The position numbers and the translations under genes are program-made. A stretch of DNA of 5,792 nt from a bacterium (lineage in GTDB: Bacteria; Armatimonadota; Fimbriimonadia; Fimbriimonadales; JBAXQP01): NCBI GenBank assembly GCA_037131655.1, contig JBAXQP010000180.1, positions 1-5,792 of the forward strand, written 5' to 3'. The notes below the pieces were generated by a model, which was not told the DNA's origin, made no database searches, and saw only the letters and a program-made list of their open reading frames with translations. Shown here piece by piece: positions 1 to 5,043 of the stretch; the stretch's first letter is position 1, and each line of letters opens with the position of its first letter.

Positions 1-647
1 CCAGACCCTTGAACACGATAAAAGTCCGACATGTACCAACCGTCGGAACCATATTTCCACCGAGAAATACCCGATCCGCCCTCGCCTTTCATGGGATAAA
101 GAAGGTCGTCGCCGTCAGGAATTGCGCTGCTCAATCCCGGCTCATGTTCATTCGGTATGTTCCCCTGGCTCAGTATCTTAAGGTCCTTGCCGTCGAAAGC
201 AAACTGGATTAATTCTAAAAGATAGGGGCCATCCCTCTTCTCACTAATCGAGCTGTAACCGATGACTTGACAGATCCCAAACCCCGTTCCGGCAAAGGGA
301 TGCGGCGATCCATCGGCTCTTTTGGCTCCATAGGGCACGAATCCACCGACGACCGGATACTTGGTCATCTCTTTATTTTCGCCTGTTTCTGGATCCGGCG
401 CGAAGTAATTGCGGGAGACGGGGTAAATCTTGGCCTGACTGGTGTTGGACAAGTCATCGAAGAGAACGATATCCGTGCCAGCTTCAAAATCCCACGTCTT
501 TTCATAATCGCTGCGGATATTCAGAAAGACCCCCGCCATCCGAGGCGCAATTTGAAACGGAATTCCAATTCCATACCGCCAAACTTTTCCCTCGGGCTGA
601 TCCTTTGGCATTTGAAAATCCACTGGTCCCTGTGTTACTCTTAGCAT
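1..647 (-). CDS. Unassigned protein, N-terminal 215 residues (runs off left edge)
   Basis: An uninterrupted minus-strand frame runs from ATG at 647-645 to the window edge, giving 215 complete codons with no stop. The start is set by a strong AGGAGG five bases upstream (653-658). It lies 15 bp after the stop of the deacetylase gene, so the two are almost certainly one transcript. The protein has no signal peptide. It is rich in aromatic residues, Gly and Asp-containing turns, with a WRYGIGIPFQI segment at residues 23-33, PVVGGFVPYGA near 98-108 and ISRWKYGSDGWYMSDFYRV near the truncation. This texture of short beta strands and W/Y-G turns would fit a beta-propeller or beta-sandwich sugar-acting protein, such as a sialidase-like or GH43-like fold. 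I do not recognise a defined family. Function is inferred only from the fold impression and the carbohydrate-active neighbour. The C-terminal part is missing. Confidence 0.85.
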   Translation of the reverse strand, partial: MLRVTQGPVDFQMPKDQPEGKVWRYGIGIPFQIAPRMAGVFLNIRSDYEKTWDFEAGTDIVLFDDLSNTSQAKIYPVSRNYFAPDPETGENKEMTKYPVVGGFVPYGAKRADGSPHPFAGTGFGICQVIGYSSISEKRDGPYLLELIQFAFDGKDLKILSQGNIPNEHEPGLSSAIPDGDDLLYPMKGEGGSGISRWKYGSDGWYMSDFYRVQGS

Positions 648-652
648 TCCTG

Positions 653-658
653 CCTCCT
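653..658 (-). promoter_or_regulatory. Ribosome binding site fixing the start of the partial left-edge gene
   Basis: On the minus strand AGGAGG sits five bases before the ATG at 647-645 and just after the TAA of the upstream deacetylase gene (665-663). Its quality and position decide the start of the truncated gene and imply coupled expression of the two. Confidence 0.8.
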
Positions 659-662
659 TAAG

Positions 663-1424
663 TTATACTGCCGTCGTTTGTGCCTTGATATGCGTACCAA
701 TCGCTGCTGCGGTATCGACCCAGATTTCATTTGCGGGGTCTTGCATGTATTCGCAAAGCTGCTTTAACACTCCAGCCGAGAGAGTTTGACTAGCAGATTC
801 GGCGCCGATTCCATGACCGAAAAGGCATAGCCATCCGCCACTTCTGTGAACACCATCAACCATCGCTTTGAGCGCATCGAAATTACCCATATCCATATCA
901 AGCCCCATCGTTTGGGCTAAATCCATATTCCAGGGGTTGTTTATCGACTCATCGAATGCGCTTCGGCCAACTAAAAAGTGCTTGGCAACAATTTGAACGT
1001 AGCTCTGACAATTAGTTCCGCGCCCGACGAAAGTTTGACCGCATGGATAGGCAAAGCTATTGGGGGTTACGCCTAGAAGTTTCTTAATCGTTTCATTCGC
1101 TTCCAGCAGTTCCGCTTCCATCCTATCGAGGGTGTAATCTTCGAGGTAGCTATCGCGATTGAAGCCATAATTGCCGCTGCAGGGATGATTTTGGGTGTGA
1201 TTGCCCATCTCATGCCCAGCTTCGACAGCCTTGCCCCATTTCTCCAACTCTTGCTCAAGGCCGCCCTGATTGACGAAAAACGTGGCTTTAATGCCATAGT
1301 CGTTTAGAATGGGTATCCCCAGTTCGGTCTGACTGCTTCGGGCATCATCGAAAGTGAGGGTGACCGCCCCTTTCTTCCCATTCGGCCAAATAAACGGTTT
1401 ATCTAATCTCGGATTAAAAAACAT
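663..1424 (-). CDS. CE4-type polysaccharide deacetylase family protein
   Basis: A complete 253-residue protein with the NodB-homology (carbohydrate esterase 4) motifs in order. TFDD at 24-27 supplies the catalytic base Asp26 and metal ligand Asp27. GNHTQNHP at 74-81 supplies the H-x3-H metal ligands His76 and His80. YPCGQTFVGRG at 126-136 is motif 3. LFGHGIG at 201-207 carries the late catalytic His204. CE4 enzymes are metal-dependent and remove N- or O-acetyl groups from chitin, peptidoglycan or plant polysaccharides. The YPCG variant belongs, as far as I recall, to a subgroup often found among glycoside hydrolase genes. No signal peptide or membrane segment is visible, so it probably acts in the cytoplasm on imported acetylated oligosaccharides. 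The start has AAGGAG (1433-1438) eight bases upstream. It is the first gene of a pair with the left-edge gene. Relatives that I recall read GHEIG where this one reads GHGIG. Substrate cannot be told from sequence. Confidence 0.9.
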   Translation of the reverse strand: MFFNPRLDKPFIWPNGKKGAVTLTFDDARSSQTELGIPILNDYGIKATFFVNQGGLEQELEKWGKAVEAGHEMGNHTQNHPCSGNYGFNRDSYLEDYTLDRMEAELLEANETIKKLLGVTPNSFAYPCGQTFVGRGTNCQSYVQIVAKHFLVGRSAFDESINNPWNMDLAQTMGLDMDMGNFDALKAMVDGVHRSGGWLCLFGHGIGAESASQTLSAGVLKQLCEYMQDPANEIWVDTAAAIGTHIKAQTTAV

Positions 1425-1467
1425 ATTTCACACTCCTTATGTTCCTGTGATACCAGACTTAGACAGC

Positions 1468-1495
1468 TTTATGCCACAGAGTTGATTGTTAACAA
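1468..1495 (-). promoter_or_regulatory. Weak candidate sigma70 promoter for the deacetylase operon
   Basis: On the minus strand TTGTTA (1495-1490) and CATAAA (1473-1468) are separated by 16 bp, with a TGG just before the -10 hexamer giving an extended -10 character. Each hexamer matches consensus at four of six positions. The -35 element lies inside a 10-bp perfect palindrome TTGTTAACAA (1486-1495) and overlaps the first repeat of the Pho-box-like array. A regulator bound there could affect both directions. Support is only positional. Confidence 0.25.
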
Positions 1496-1532
1496 AACCT
1501 TAATGTTGCCTTAACTAAACCTTAACAATTCG
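1489..1532 (+). promoter_or_regulatory. Pho-box-like array: four 11-bp direct repeats
   Basis: Four copies start at 1489, 1500, 1511 and 1522: TTAACAAAACC, TTAATGTTGCC, TTAACTAAACC and TTAACAATTCG. The hexamer TTAA(C/T)N recurs at exactly 11 bp, one helical turn, so all copies face the same side of the DNA. This is the known layout of sites for OmpR/PhoB-type response regulators. It matches the TTAACA-like boxes of Bacillus PhoP and the cyanobacterial-type (C/T)TTAA(C/T) tandem boxes. The adjacent gene encodes a PhnG-like protein, a family normally in the phosphate-starvation regulon, which independently supports a Pho assignment. The regulator itself is not in this window. Confidence 0.7.
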
Positions 1533-1550
1533 GAGATATTCTGTTATTAG
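1522..1550 (+). promoter_or_regulatory. Sigma70-like promoter for the phnG-like operon, overlapping the last Pho-like repeat
   Basis: TTAACA (1522-1527) matches the -35 consensus at five of six positions. Exactly 17 bp later comes TATTAG (1545-1550), a four-of-six -10 with an upstream TG (1542-1543) giving an extended -10. The -35 is also the fourth 11-bp repeat, as expected when a PhoB-type activator binds just upstream of, or in place of, the -35. The start of transcription would fall near 1557, leaving a very short leader before the GGAGGG ribosome site at 1558-1563. That tight spacing is the main doubt. Confidence 0.5.
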
Positions 1551-1571
1551 TAAAGATGGAGGGAACGGTTA

Positions 1572-2012
1572 ATGAGAATACCTAGTTCTGACATTCACAT
1601 TCTTAAGCTTCAGCTTGCTCAGTTTGGCTCAATGGATGAGGGCATGCTTTGGGAGTTGTTCGGAGTGCTTGCCCGAGAAGAAATCATGGTAATCAAAGAT
1701 CCCGAGATAGGCTTTGTTCCGATGCCGATTTACGACCCGGACGCTCGCGATTTCTATCTAGGCGAAGCGCTCGTGACCAGAGCGGAAGTTGAATATAAAG
1801 GACGTAAAGGATACGGGCTGGCAATAGGAGATTCACCTGCGAAAGCGTTAGCAAGTGCCGCCGCCGATGCTATTCTTCCAGGTAACGACATCGCATTAAG
1901 AGACCGTTTAAGTGAAATCTTCGCAAGAGCATGGGCAAGTATGGCTTGTGATGAGGTAGTGAAAACAGCAAACCCTCAGTCCCGAGAATATTCGGGAGCT
2001 TATGTAGTCTAA
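1572..2012 (+). CDS. phnG: PhnG-like protein (C-P lyase core subunit family)
   Basis: A 146-residue protein, close to the usual length of PhnG (about 150). The region 44-102 reads like the family core: EIGFV (45-49) corresponds to the E-TGLV segment; FYLGEALVTRAEVE (61-74) to the F-LGE-LVT-aEV motif; and GYGLAIGDSPAKAL (80-93) to the GxG-v-GdDpekAL segment, followed by an Ala-rich helix ending ADAIL. PhnG belongs to the PhnGHIJ complex that, with PhnL and PhnM, activates alkylphosphonates by joining them to ribose triphosphate, before PhnJ breaks the C-P bond in the cytoplasm. The start has GGAGGG (1558-1563) eight bases upstream and follows a Pho-box-like promoter, in line with phosphate-starvation control. 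Oddity: no phnH, phnI or phnJ follows; the next gene encodes an unknown 69-residue protein. It may be a subunit encoded apart from its partners, or a PhnG-fold protein with another role. The family call rests on recalled motifs, not a search. Confidence 0.75.
   Translation: MRIPSSDIHILKLQLAQFGSMDEGMLWELFGVLAREEIMVIKDPEIGFVPMPIYDPDARDFYLGEALVTRAEVEYKGRKGYGLAIGDSPAKALASAAADAILPGNDIALRDRLSEIFARAWASMACDEVVKTANPQSREYSGAYVV
1980..1997 (+). repeat. 6-bp inverted repeat at the 3' end of the phnG-like gene
   Basis: TCCCGA (1980-1985) and TCGGGA (1992-1997) are perfect complements around the six-base loop GAATAT. They lie in the last codons of the phnG-like gene, about 25 bases before the ribosome site of the small downstream gene. 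There is no T-run after it, so it is not an intrinsic terminator. It might stabilise or process the mRNA between the two genes. It may also be chance. Confidence 0.35.
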
Positions 2013-2031
2013 TTTAAAAGAAGGAGTATAT

Positions 2032-2241
2032 ATGAGGATTGAACCTGAAGATATACATCAATTAAATGTCTTTTTGGCAGGTGATAGAGTCGAAGCCGGC
2101 CGATATCGTGAATTGAATTCCGGCAAGGAGCTTCATCTGGAAACAGAAGATACACTTCCTGCAAGCCTCGATGGCCGAGTAGCTTGCTATGCCAGAGTGA
2201 CCAACACCTGGGCTGAGCTTAAAAAAGAGCTCTTGAACTAG
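2032..2241 (+). CDS. Small protein of unknown function, co-transcribed with the phnG-like gene
   Basis: A 69-residue acidic-to-neutral protein with no signal peptide or membrane segment. It starts 19 bp after the phnG-like stop, with a strong AAGGAG (2021-2026) five bases before the ATG, so it is well supported as a translated gene of the same operon. I do not recognise its family. Its first residues, MRI...DIH.L...LA, repeat the N-terminus of the PhnG-like protein: 9 of the first 17 positions are identical (M1, R2, I3, D7, I8, H9, L11, L15, A16). The rest (charged 20-42, then a LDGRVACYARV strand-like stretch and a final AELKKELL helix) shows no further similarity. It may bind the same partner as the PhnG-like protein or descend from part of it; both are inference. 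The stop codon TAG shares bases with the stop of the convergent receiver gene. Confidence 0.75.
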   Translation: MRIEPEDIHQLNVFLAGDRVEAGRYRELNSGKELHLETEDTLPASLDGRVACYARVTNTWAELKKELLN

Positions 2242-2244
2242 CCC
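2210..2244. terminator. Possible stem-loop across the convergent gene ends
   Basis: Nested complements GGGCT/AGCCC (2210-2214 with 2240-2244) and GAGCT/AGCTC (2215-2219 with 2228-2232) could form a bulged stem around an A-rich loop exactly where two convergent genes end. Inside it is a 10-bp palindrome AAGAGCTCTT (2225-2234), followed on the minus strand by a run of four further T. The stem is interrupted by seven unpaired bases and lies within the 3' coding ends, so termination is possible but not shown. Confidence 0.25.
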
Positions 2245-2621
2245 ATTAGGCTTTTGAGGAAATCCGGCTTGAGCAGCGCGTGAGTTGCCCCTGCCTTGAG
2301 CATTCGCTCGTTGTAAGGCCGAGAAGAGGAGATAGCGGTAATAGATGGCACGCCATGCTTGTTGAGTTCAAGAGCAACATCACTGCCGTTGAACTTGCCG
2401 TAGATTTGATAATCCACAAACGCCTCGCACACCCGCCCCATGTTAATCGAGACCCCTTTAATCTCCCAGCGATAATCACGCCCTTTTATGAGCGGTCCCG
2501 TCATCTCATCCACCGCCGCCATACAAACGACCTGACAGTTATTTTTCTCAAAATGATCTGCTATCGCGATAGCGGCTTTCTCATCGTCTTCGATTATCAG
2601 AACAGTATCTCGGTTATTCAT
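2238..2621 (-). CDS. Single-domain response regulator (stand-alone receiver)
   Basis: A 127-residue protein made of a receiver (CheY-like) domain only, with no DNA-binding or enzymatic output. The acidic pocket is EDD at 11-13 after the first strand (TVLII). The phosphoacceptor is Asp70 in AFVDYQI (67-73). The switch Ser/Thr lies in AISSS (96-100), probably Ser98. The conserved Lys is Lys118 in AGATHALLKP (110-119). Such proteins accept phosphate from a histidine kinase and act by binding partners. Unusual is a run of about 20 residues (roughly 46-66, KGRDYRW onward) between the second helix and the third strand, where typical receivers have a short connection. The ATG has only a poor ribosome site, so expression may be low or the start may differ. 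No kinase is nearby. It lies downstream of the GH95-like gene in the same direction, separated by 90 bp with an inverted repeat. Confidence 0.8.
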   Translation of the reverse strand: MNNRDTVLIIEDDEKAAIAIADHFEKNNCQVVCMAAVDEMTGPLIKGRDYRWEIKGVSINMGRVCEAFVDYQIYGKFNGSDVALELNKHGVPSITAISSSRPYNERMLKAGATHALLKPDFLKSLMG

Positions 2622-2634
2622 GACAGATTTTGTC

Positions 2635-2666
2635 CGTAGGGGCAGTCCTATGTGGCTGCCCCTACG
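2635..2666. repeat. Perfect 11-bp inverted repeat, REP-like palindrome
   Basis: CGTAGGGGCAG (2635-2645) and CTGCCCCTACG (2656-2666) are exact complements around a 10-base loop. The GTAGGGGC core is reminiscent of dispersed intergenic palindromes in several environmental phyla. It lies between the stop of the GH95-like gene and the start of the receiver gene. No T-run follows on either strand, so a mobile or REP-like palindrome, or an mRNA-stabilising stem, is more likely than a rho-independent terminator. Confidence 0.75.
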
Positions 2667-2711
2667 ATACTTTACTCTTCGGTTGCTGAGAGAGATGGCG
2701 TTGCCAAAGCT

Positions 2712-4814
2712 CTAATAGCTCAATGTGTATTTCCCATCCGGCTCTGTGGTAAAGGTGTAATGATCGCCTTTGACTTCTAGCGGGATATCTCGGCCGTCTT
2801 GCTTAACAACCAATTTCCTACCCGGCCATGGGTTTTGGACGGTGCAGGGGCGGCCTTTTTCGCTGGTTAGTTCGGCGGAGATGACTTTGCCGTCTTTGTA
2901 CTCGGCTGAGACCAGGAAGGCGCCGTCTGCTCTTAGGGATGTGAACTTGGCGGGGCGATCTTTGGGCCAGTTGGGGAAGAAGCGAATAACGCCCTCGAAG
3001 CTTTGCATCAGCATCTCGTTGAGGCACATTGTCGTGCCGCCGCAGGTTTCGATTCCTCCGCCCCATTGGTAAACCAACAGATTTGGTCTCATGTCTTCTT
3101 CGAGCCTGAGGTGCAACTGTCTGAGAAGCTCCACAGGGTCAAAACCAACTCTTGCGGCAGTGGGATACATCACAGGAAAGGCGTTATCGTCTTTCCATCG
3201 GGCTTTTTGGGTGACGGTGTTGAGTGCAATTTGTAGCAATTCCGGGTCGCTCCCCAGCCCAATACAACAGGCGGGAATGATATGCTGCAAAACCACTGAG
3301 TTATTCGGGTTCCAATCGCGGCCTTGCTCGGTAAGGCGGAAGACCGTCTGGCCATTTCGTTCCATGGTCGGGAATTTGCTCAAGTGGTCATAAATATGCT
3401 GCCACTTTTCGCGCCGATCTTCATCGACCCCTAATTCTTCACTTAGTTGAAGAGCACCTCTGAACACGGCATAGACCAAGCCCAATGACATGATTGGGTT
3501 CACATCTTTGGTGTCCTCGTAGTCTTCTTGAATTGCGTCACGGTCGATAACGTAACGGCCTTCATTGAAGTTAAGATAATCCTCCCAGAAGTTGGCGCAT
3601 TCGACGATGAAGGGGTAGGCGATATTGCGCGCATAGTCCATATCCCAGGTGGCTCTGAAGCGCATCATCATATTGGCTGCCACAAACGCCGCATTGCACT
3701 TCTGGCCGTGGAAGATGGTCGCTGTTGCATTCCCTTTTGGGCCTAAACCGATCGGATAATAGACGCCCCTGCAATTCAAAAGATCCTTTGCGAACTTTCT
3801 CGCACGCGGGATAAACGCCATAATCGGAGCATCATAGGGATCGGATAATTCGACATGATTGGAGGAAAATACTCCCCACCATGGGGCTTGGTAGTTGTAA
3901 TTGAGGTGGTAATCACCAGCCCAGTAAGGTTCATCAGTCGTGAGCCAGTTGCCGAAAAGACCTGGGGGGAAGTGATGGTTGCGGCTACAGCAGGCCATGA
4001 TGTAGTTCGAACCGTGCCAGCCCAATTCTAACAGATCATCACCGACTTCGATATCCGATTTACTCCAAAAATCGCTCCACCATTCCTGGTGCTCTTTGCG
4101 CAGCTTTTCAACCTCATCGAGGGTGATTTCCGCAATTCGTTTGCGGGCGATGTCCATAAAATCATCGCCGCTGTCGTGATTGGTACAAACGGCAAGCACG
4201 TAGACAGCCGTTTTTTGTCCTTCAAGAAGTTTATGTCGCCATTTGGGATTATCGCCTGTATCGATACGGCGCATGCAAACCCCAGCCTCAGTCGGCCAAT
4301 CGACTCCCTCAAGATAGGAGCGTCTGAGTTCGATATTGCCATCTTCGTCATAATTACATTCCGAGGACACCAACCGAGAGGTTCGAGTTTCAAGTTCAAT
4401 ATCCATCCAAGCTAGACCGGAGCTAGTGATTTCGACCACTAACAGGTTCTCATTGGCAGAAACCCATGCTTTGAGATCGATATCATCTCCTTCATGAGTG
4501 CGGAAGGTGCCCCTCAGTTCGGCCTTTTGGATGTCTTGTTCGATGCGATAGGTATCATGATGTGCTCTGAAAATTCTAAATCCCAGCATTGAAATGCAGC
4601 AAGGCGCTCCCATCGTGCGTCCAAATCGCGAGGTGTCATCAATCCACTCCGCCGCTCTCCAAAAGTCAGACTTTGAAATCCAGAACTGTAAATGTGTGGC
4701 AGGACCTGCCATCACAACGCCCAAATCACCATTCCCGATCAAAGGACCATCCACCATATGCTGAGTTGGCACTAGCTTTGGCGGCTCATTATGAACTGAA
4801 ACCCAATTATTCAT
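2712..4814 (-). CDS. GH95-like (alpha/alpha)6-barrel glycoside hydrolase, probably intracellular
   Basis: A complete 700-residue protein. The N-terminus (20-60, with PLIGNGDLGVVMAG) matches the opening of GH95-type beta-sandwich domains. A helical linker around 230-250 leads into a catalytic barrel with GNWLTTDEPYWAGDYHLNYN (288-307), the counterpart of the GH95 GDY-x2-N-x-N segment; the two catalytic-site Asn are kept as Asn305 and Asn307. An acidic stretch IQEDYED (428-434) falls where GH95 has its general-acid Glu. GIETCGGTTMCLNEMLMQS (587-605) followed by EGVIRFFPNWP (607-617) mirrors the GH95 DGNFGG...EMLLQS-EGVI-LLP segment. The end (620-700) is a beta-sandwich. GH95 enzymes are alpha-L-fucosidases or alpha-L-galactosidases. 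Here the Asp of DGNFGG is replaced, with Glu589 one position away, so specificity may differ. No signal peptide. AAGGAG (4823-4828) eight bases upstream fixes the start. It probably follows the GH-A gene in a degradation locus. Confidence 0.82.
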   Translation of the reverse strand: MNNWVSVHNEPPKLVPTQHMVDGPLIGNGDLGVVMAGPATHLQFWISKSDFWRAAEWIDDTSRFGRTMGAPCCISMLGFRIFRAHHDTYRIEQDIQKAELRGTFRTHEGDDIDLKAWVSANENLLVVEITSSGLAWMDIELETRTSRLVSSECNYDEDGNIELRRSYLEGVDWPTEAGVCMRRIDTGDNPKWRHKLLEGQKTAVYVLAVCTNHDSGDDFMDIARKRIAEITLDEVEKLRKEHQEWWSDFWSKSDIEVGDDLLELGWHGSNYIMACCSRNHHFPPGLFGNWLTTDEPYWAGDYHLNYNYQAPWWGVFSSNHVELSDPYDAPIMAFIPRARKFAKDLLNCRGVYYPIGLGPKGNATATIFHGQKCNAAFVAANMMMRFRATWDMDYARNIAYPFIVECANFWEDYLNFNEGRYVIDRDAIQEDYEDTKDVNPIMSLGLVYAVFRGALQLSEELGVDEDRREKWQHIYDHLSKFPTMERNGQTVFRLTEQGRDWNPNNSVVLQHIIPACCIGLGSDPELLQIALNTVTQKARWKDDNAFPVMYPTAARVGFDPVELLRQLHLRLEEDMRPNLLVYQWGGGIETCGGTTMCLNEMLMQSFEGVIRFFPNWPKDRPAKFTSLRADGAFLVSAEYKDGKVISAELTSEKGRPCTVQNPWPGRKLVVKQDGRDIPLEVKGDHYTFTTEPDGKYTLSY

Positions 4815-4844
4815 TAAACACTCTCCTTGTATGGGAAGTAGGAT

Positions 4845-4859
4845 ACTTCGAACGGAAGT
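4845..4859. promoter_or_regulatory. Operator-like inverted repeat in the GH95-like leader
   Basis: ACTTC and GAAGT flank five bases, 31-45 bp upstream of the GH95-like start, with the palindrome GCAAGCTTGC (4866-4875) just beyond. Position and symmetry suit a repressor site for a sugar-responsive regulator. In the transcript the outer CTTCGA/TCGAAG arms could instead pair as a stem of about 36 bases. No regulator gene is in the window to name a family. Confidence 0.35.
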
Positions 4860-4922
4860 GGGAGTGCAAGCTTGCTCGAAGAAAGGTCAAATATCTTACC
4901 CAACTATCGTTTTATCCTAAGT

Positions 4923-4936
4923 ATTCATGCACGAAT
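4923..4936. promoter_or_regulatory. Operator-like 14-bp near-palindrome
   Basis: ATTCATGCACGAAT is symmetric at 12 of 14 positions (ATTC-n-TGCA-n-GAAT). It lies about 110 bp upstream of the GH95-like start. The size and symmetry resemble sites of LacI- or GntR-type sugar regulators, but the TGCA core is not diagnostic and one such palindrome could be chance. Confidence 0.3.
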
Positions 4937-4978
4937 CGGCGCACTTGCCCTAGGAGTTATTGTGACGGAGCGCTTGAG

Positions 4979-4999
4979 CGTTCGGAAGGCATCACGCCT
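4979..4999. repeat. Short hairpin after the GH-A-like gene
   Basis: AAGGC and GCCTT pair around ATCAC (within 4986-5000), about 45 bases after the minus-strand stop of the GH-A-like gene. There is no T-run after it on the minus strand, so it is a poor intrinsic terminator. It lies between the two GAGTTATTG copies. Confidence 0.3.
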
Positions 5000-5043
5000 T
5001 GAGTTATTGCATTCACGTTCCCTTCGGCTCCCGCGAAACGGCT

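Larger units (their letters stand above)
4815..5043. other. 229-bp intergenic region upstream of the GH95-like gene
   Basis: No convincing gene is seen here. The stretch holds the leader of the GH95-like gene and several symmetric sequences: ACTTC-N5-GAAGT (4845-4859), the 10-bp palindrome GCAAGCTTGC (4866-4875), CTTCGA/TCGAAG arms (4846-4851 and 4876-4881) and ATTC-n-TGCA-n-GAAT (4923-4936). A 9-bp direct repeat GAGTTATTG lies at 4954-4962 and 5001-5009. Its length and symmetric content suggest an independent, regulated promoter, although I find no good -35/-10 pair on the minus strand. Confidence 0.6.

Noticed and set aside
267..644. A 125-codon plus-strand open frame near the left edge
   Set aside because: It lies opposite the partial left-edge gene, whose start, ribosome site and coupling to the deacetylase are far better supported.
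2622..2711. Intrinsic terminator for the GH95-like gene
   Set aside because: The 11-bp hairpin is not followed by a T-run on the minus strand, so it is better described as a REP-like palindrome.
4089..4415. Open frames of about 110-120 codons on both strands inside the GH95-like gene
   Set aside because: They are out-of-frame reflections of the 700-residue glycosidase, whose full length aligns with GH95-type landmarks.
4589..5002. A 137-codon plus-strand open frame opposite the start of the GH95-like gene and into the intergenic region
   Set aside because: Most of it lies antisense to a well-supported gene, it has no good ribosome site, and its translation is a low-complexity mix without a recognisable domain.
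5015..5043. Terminator hairpin just after the GH-A-like gene (CGTTTC with GGAACG on the minus strand)
   Set aside because: The stem needs a G-U pair and a 13-base interior and is not followed by a T-run, so it is too weak to list.
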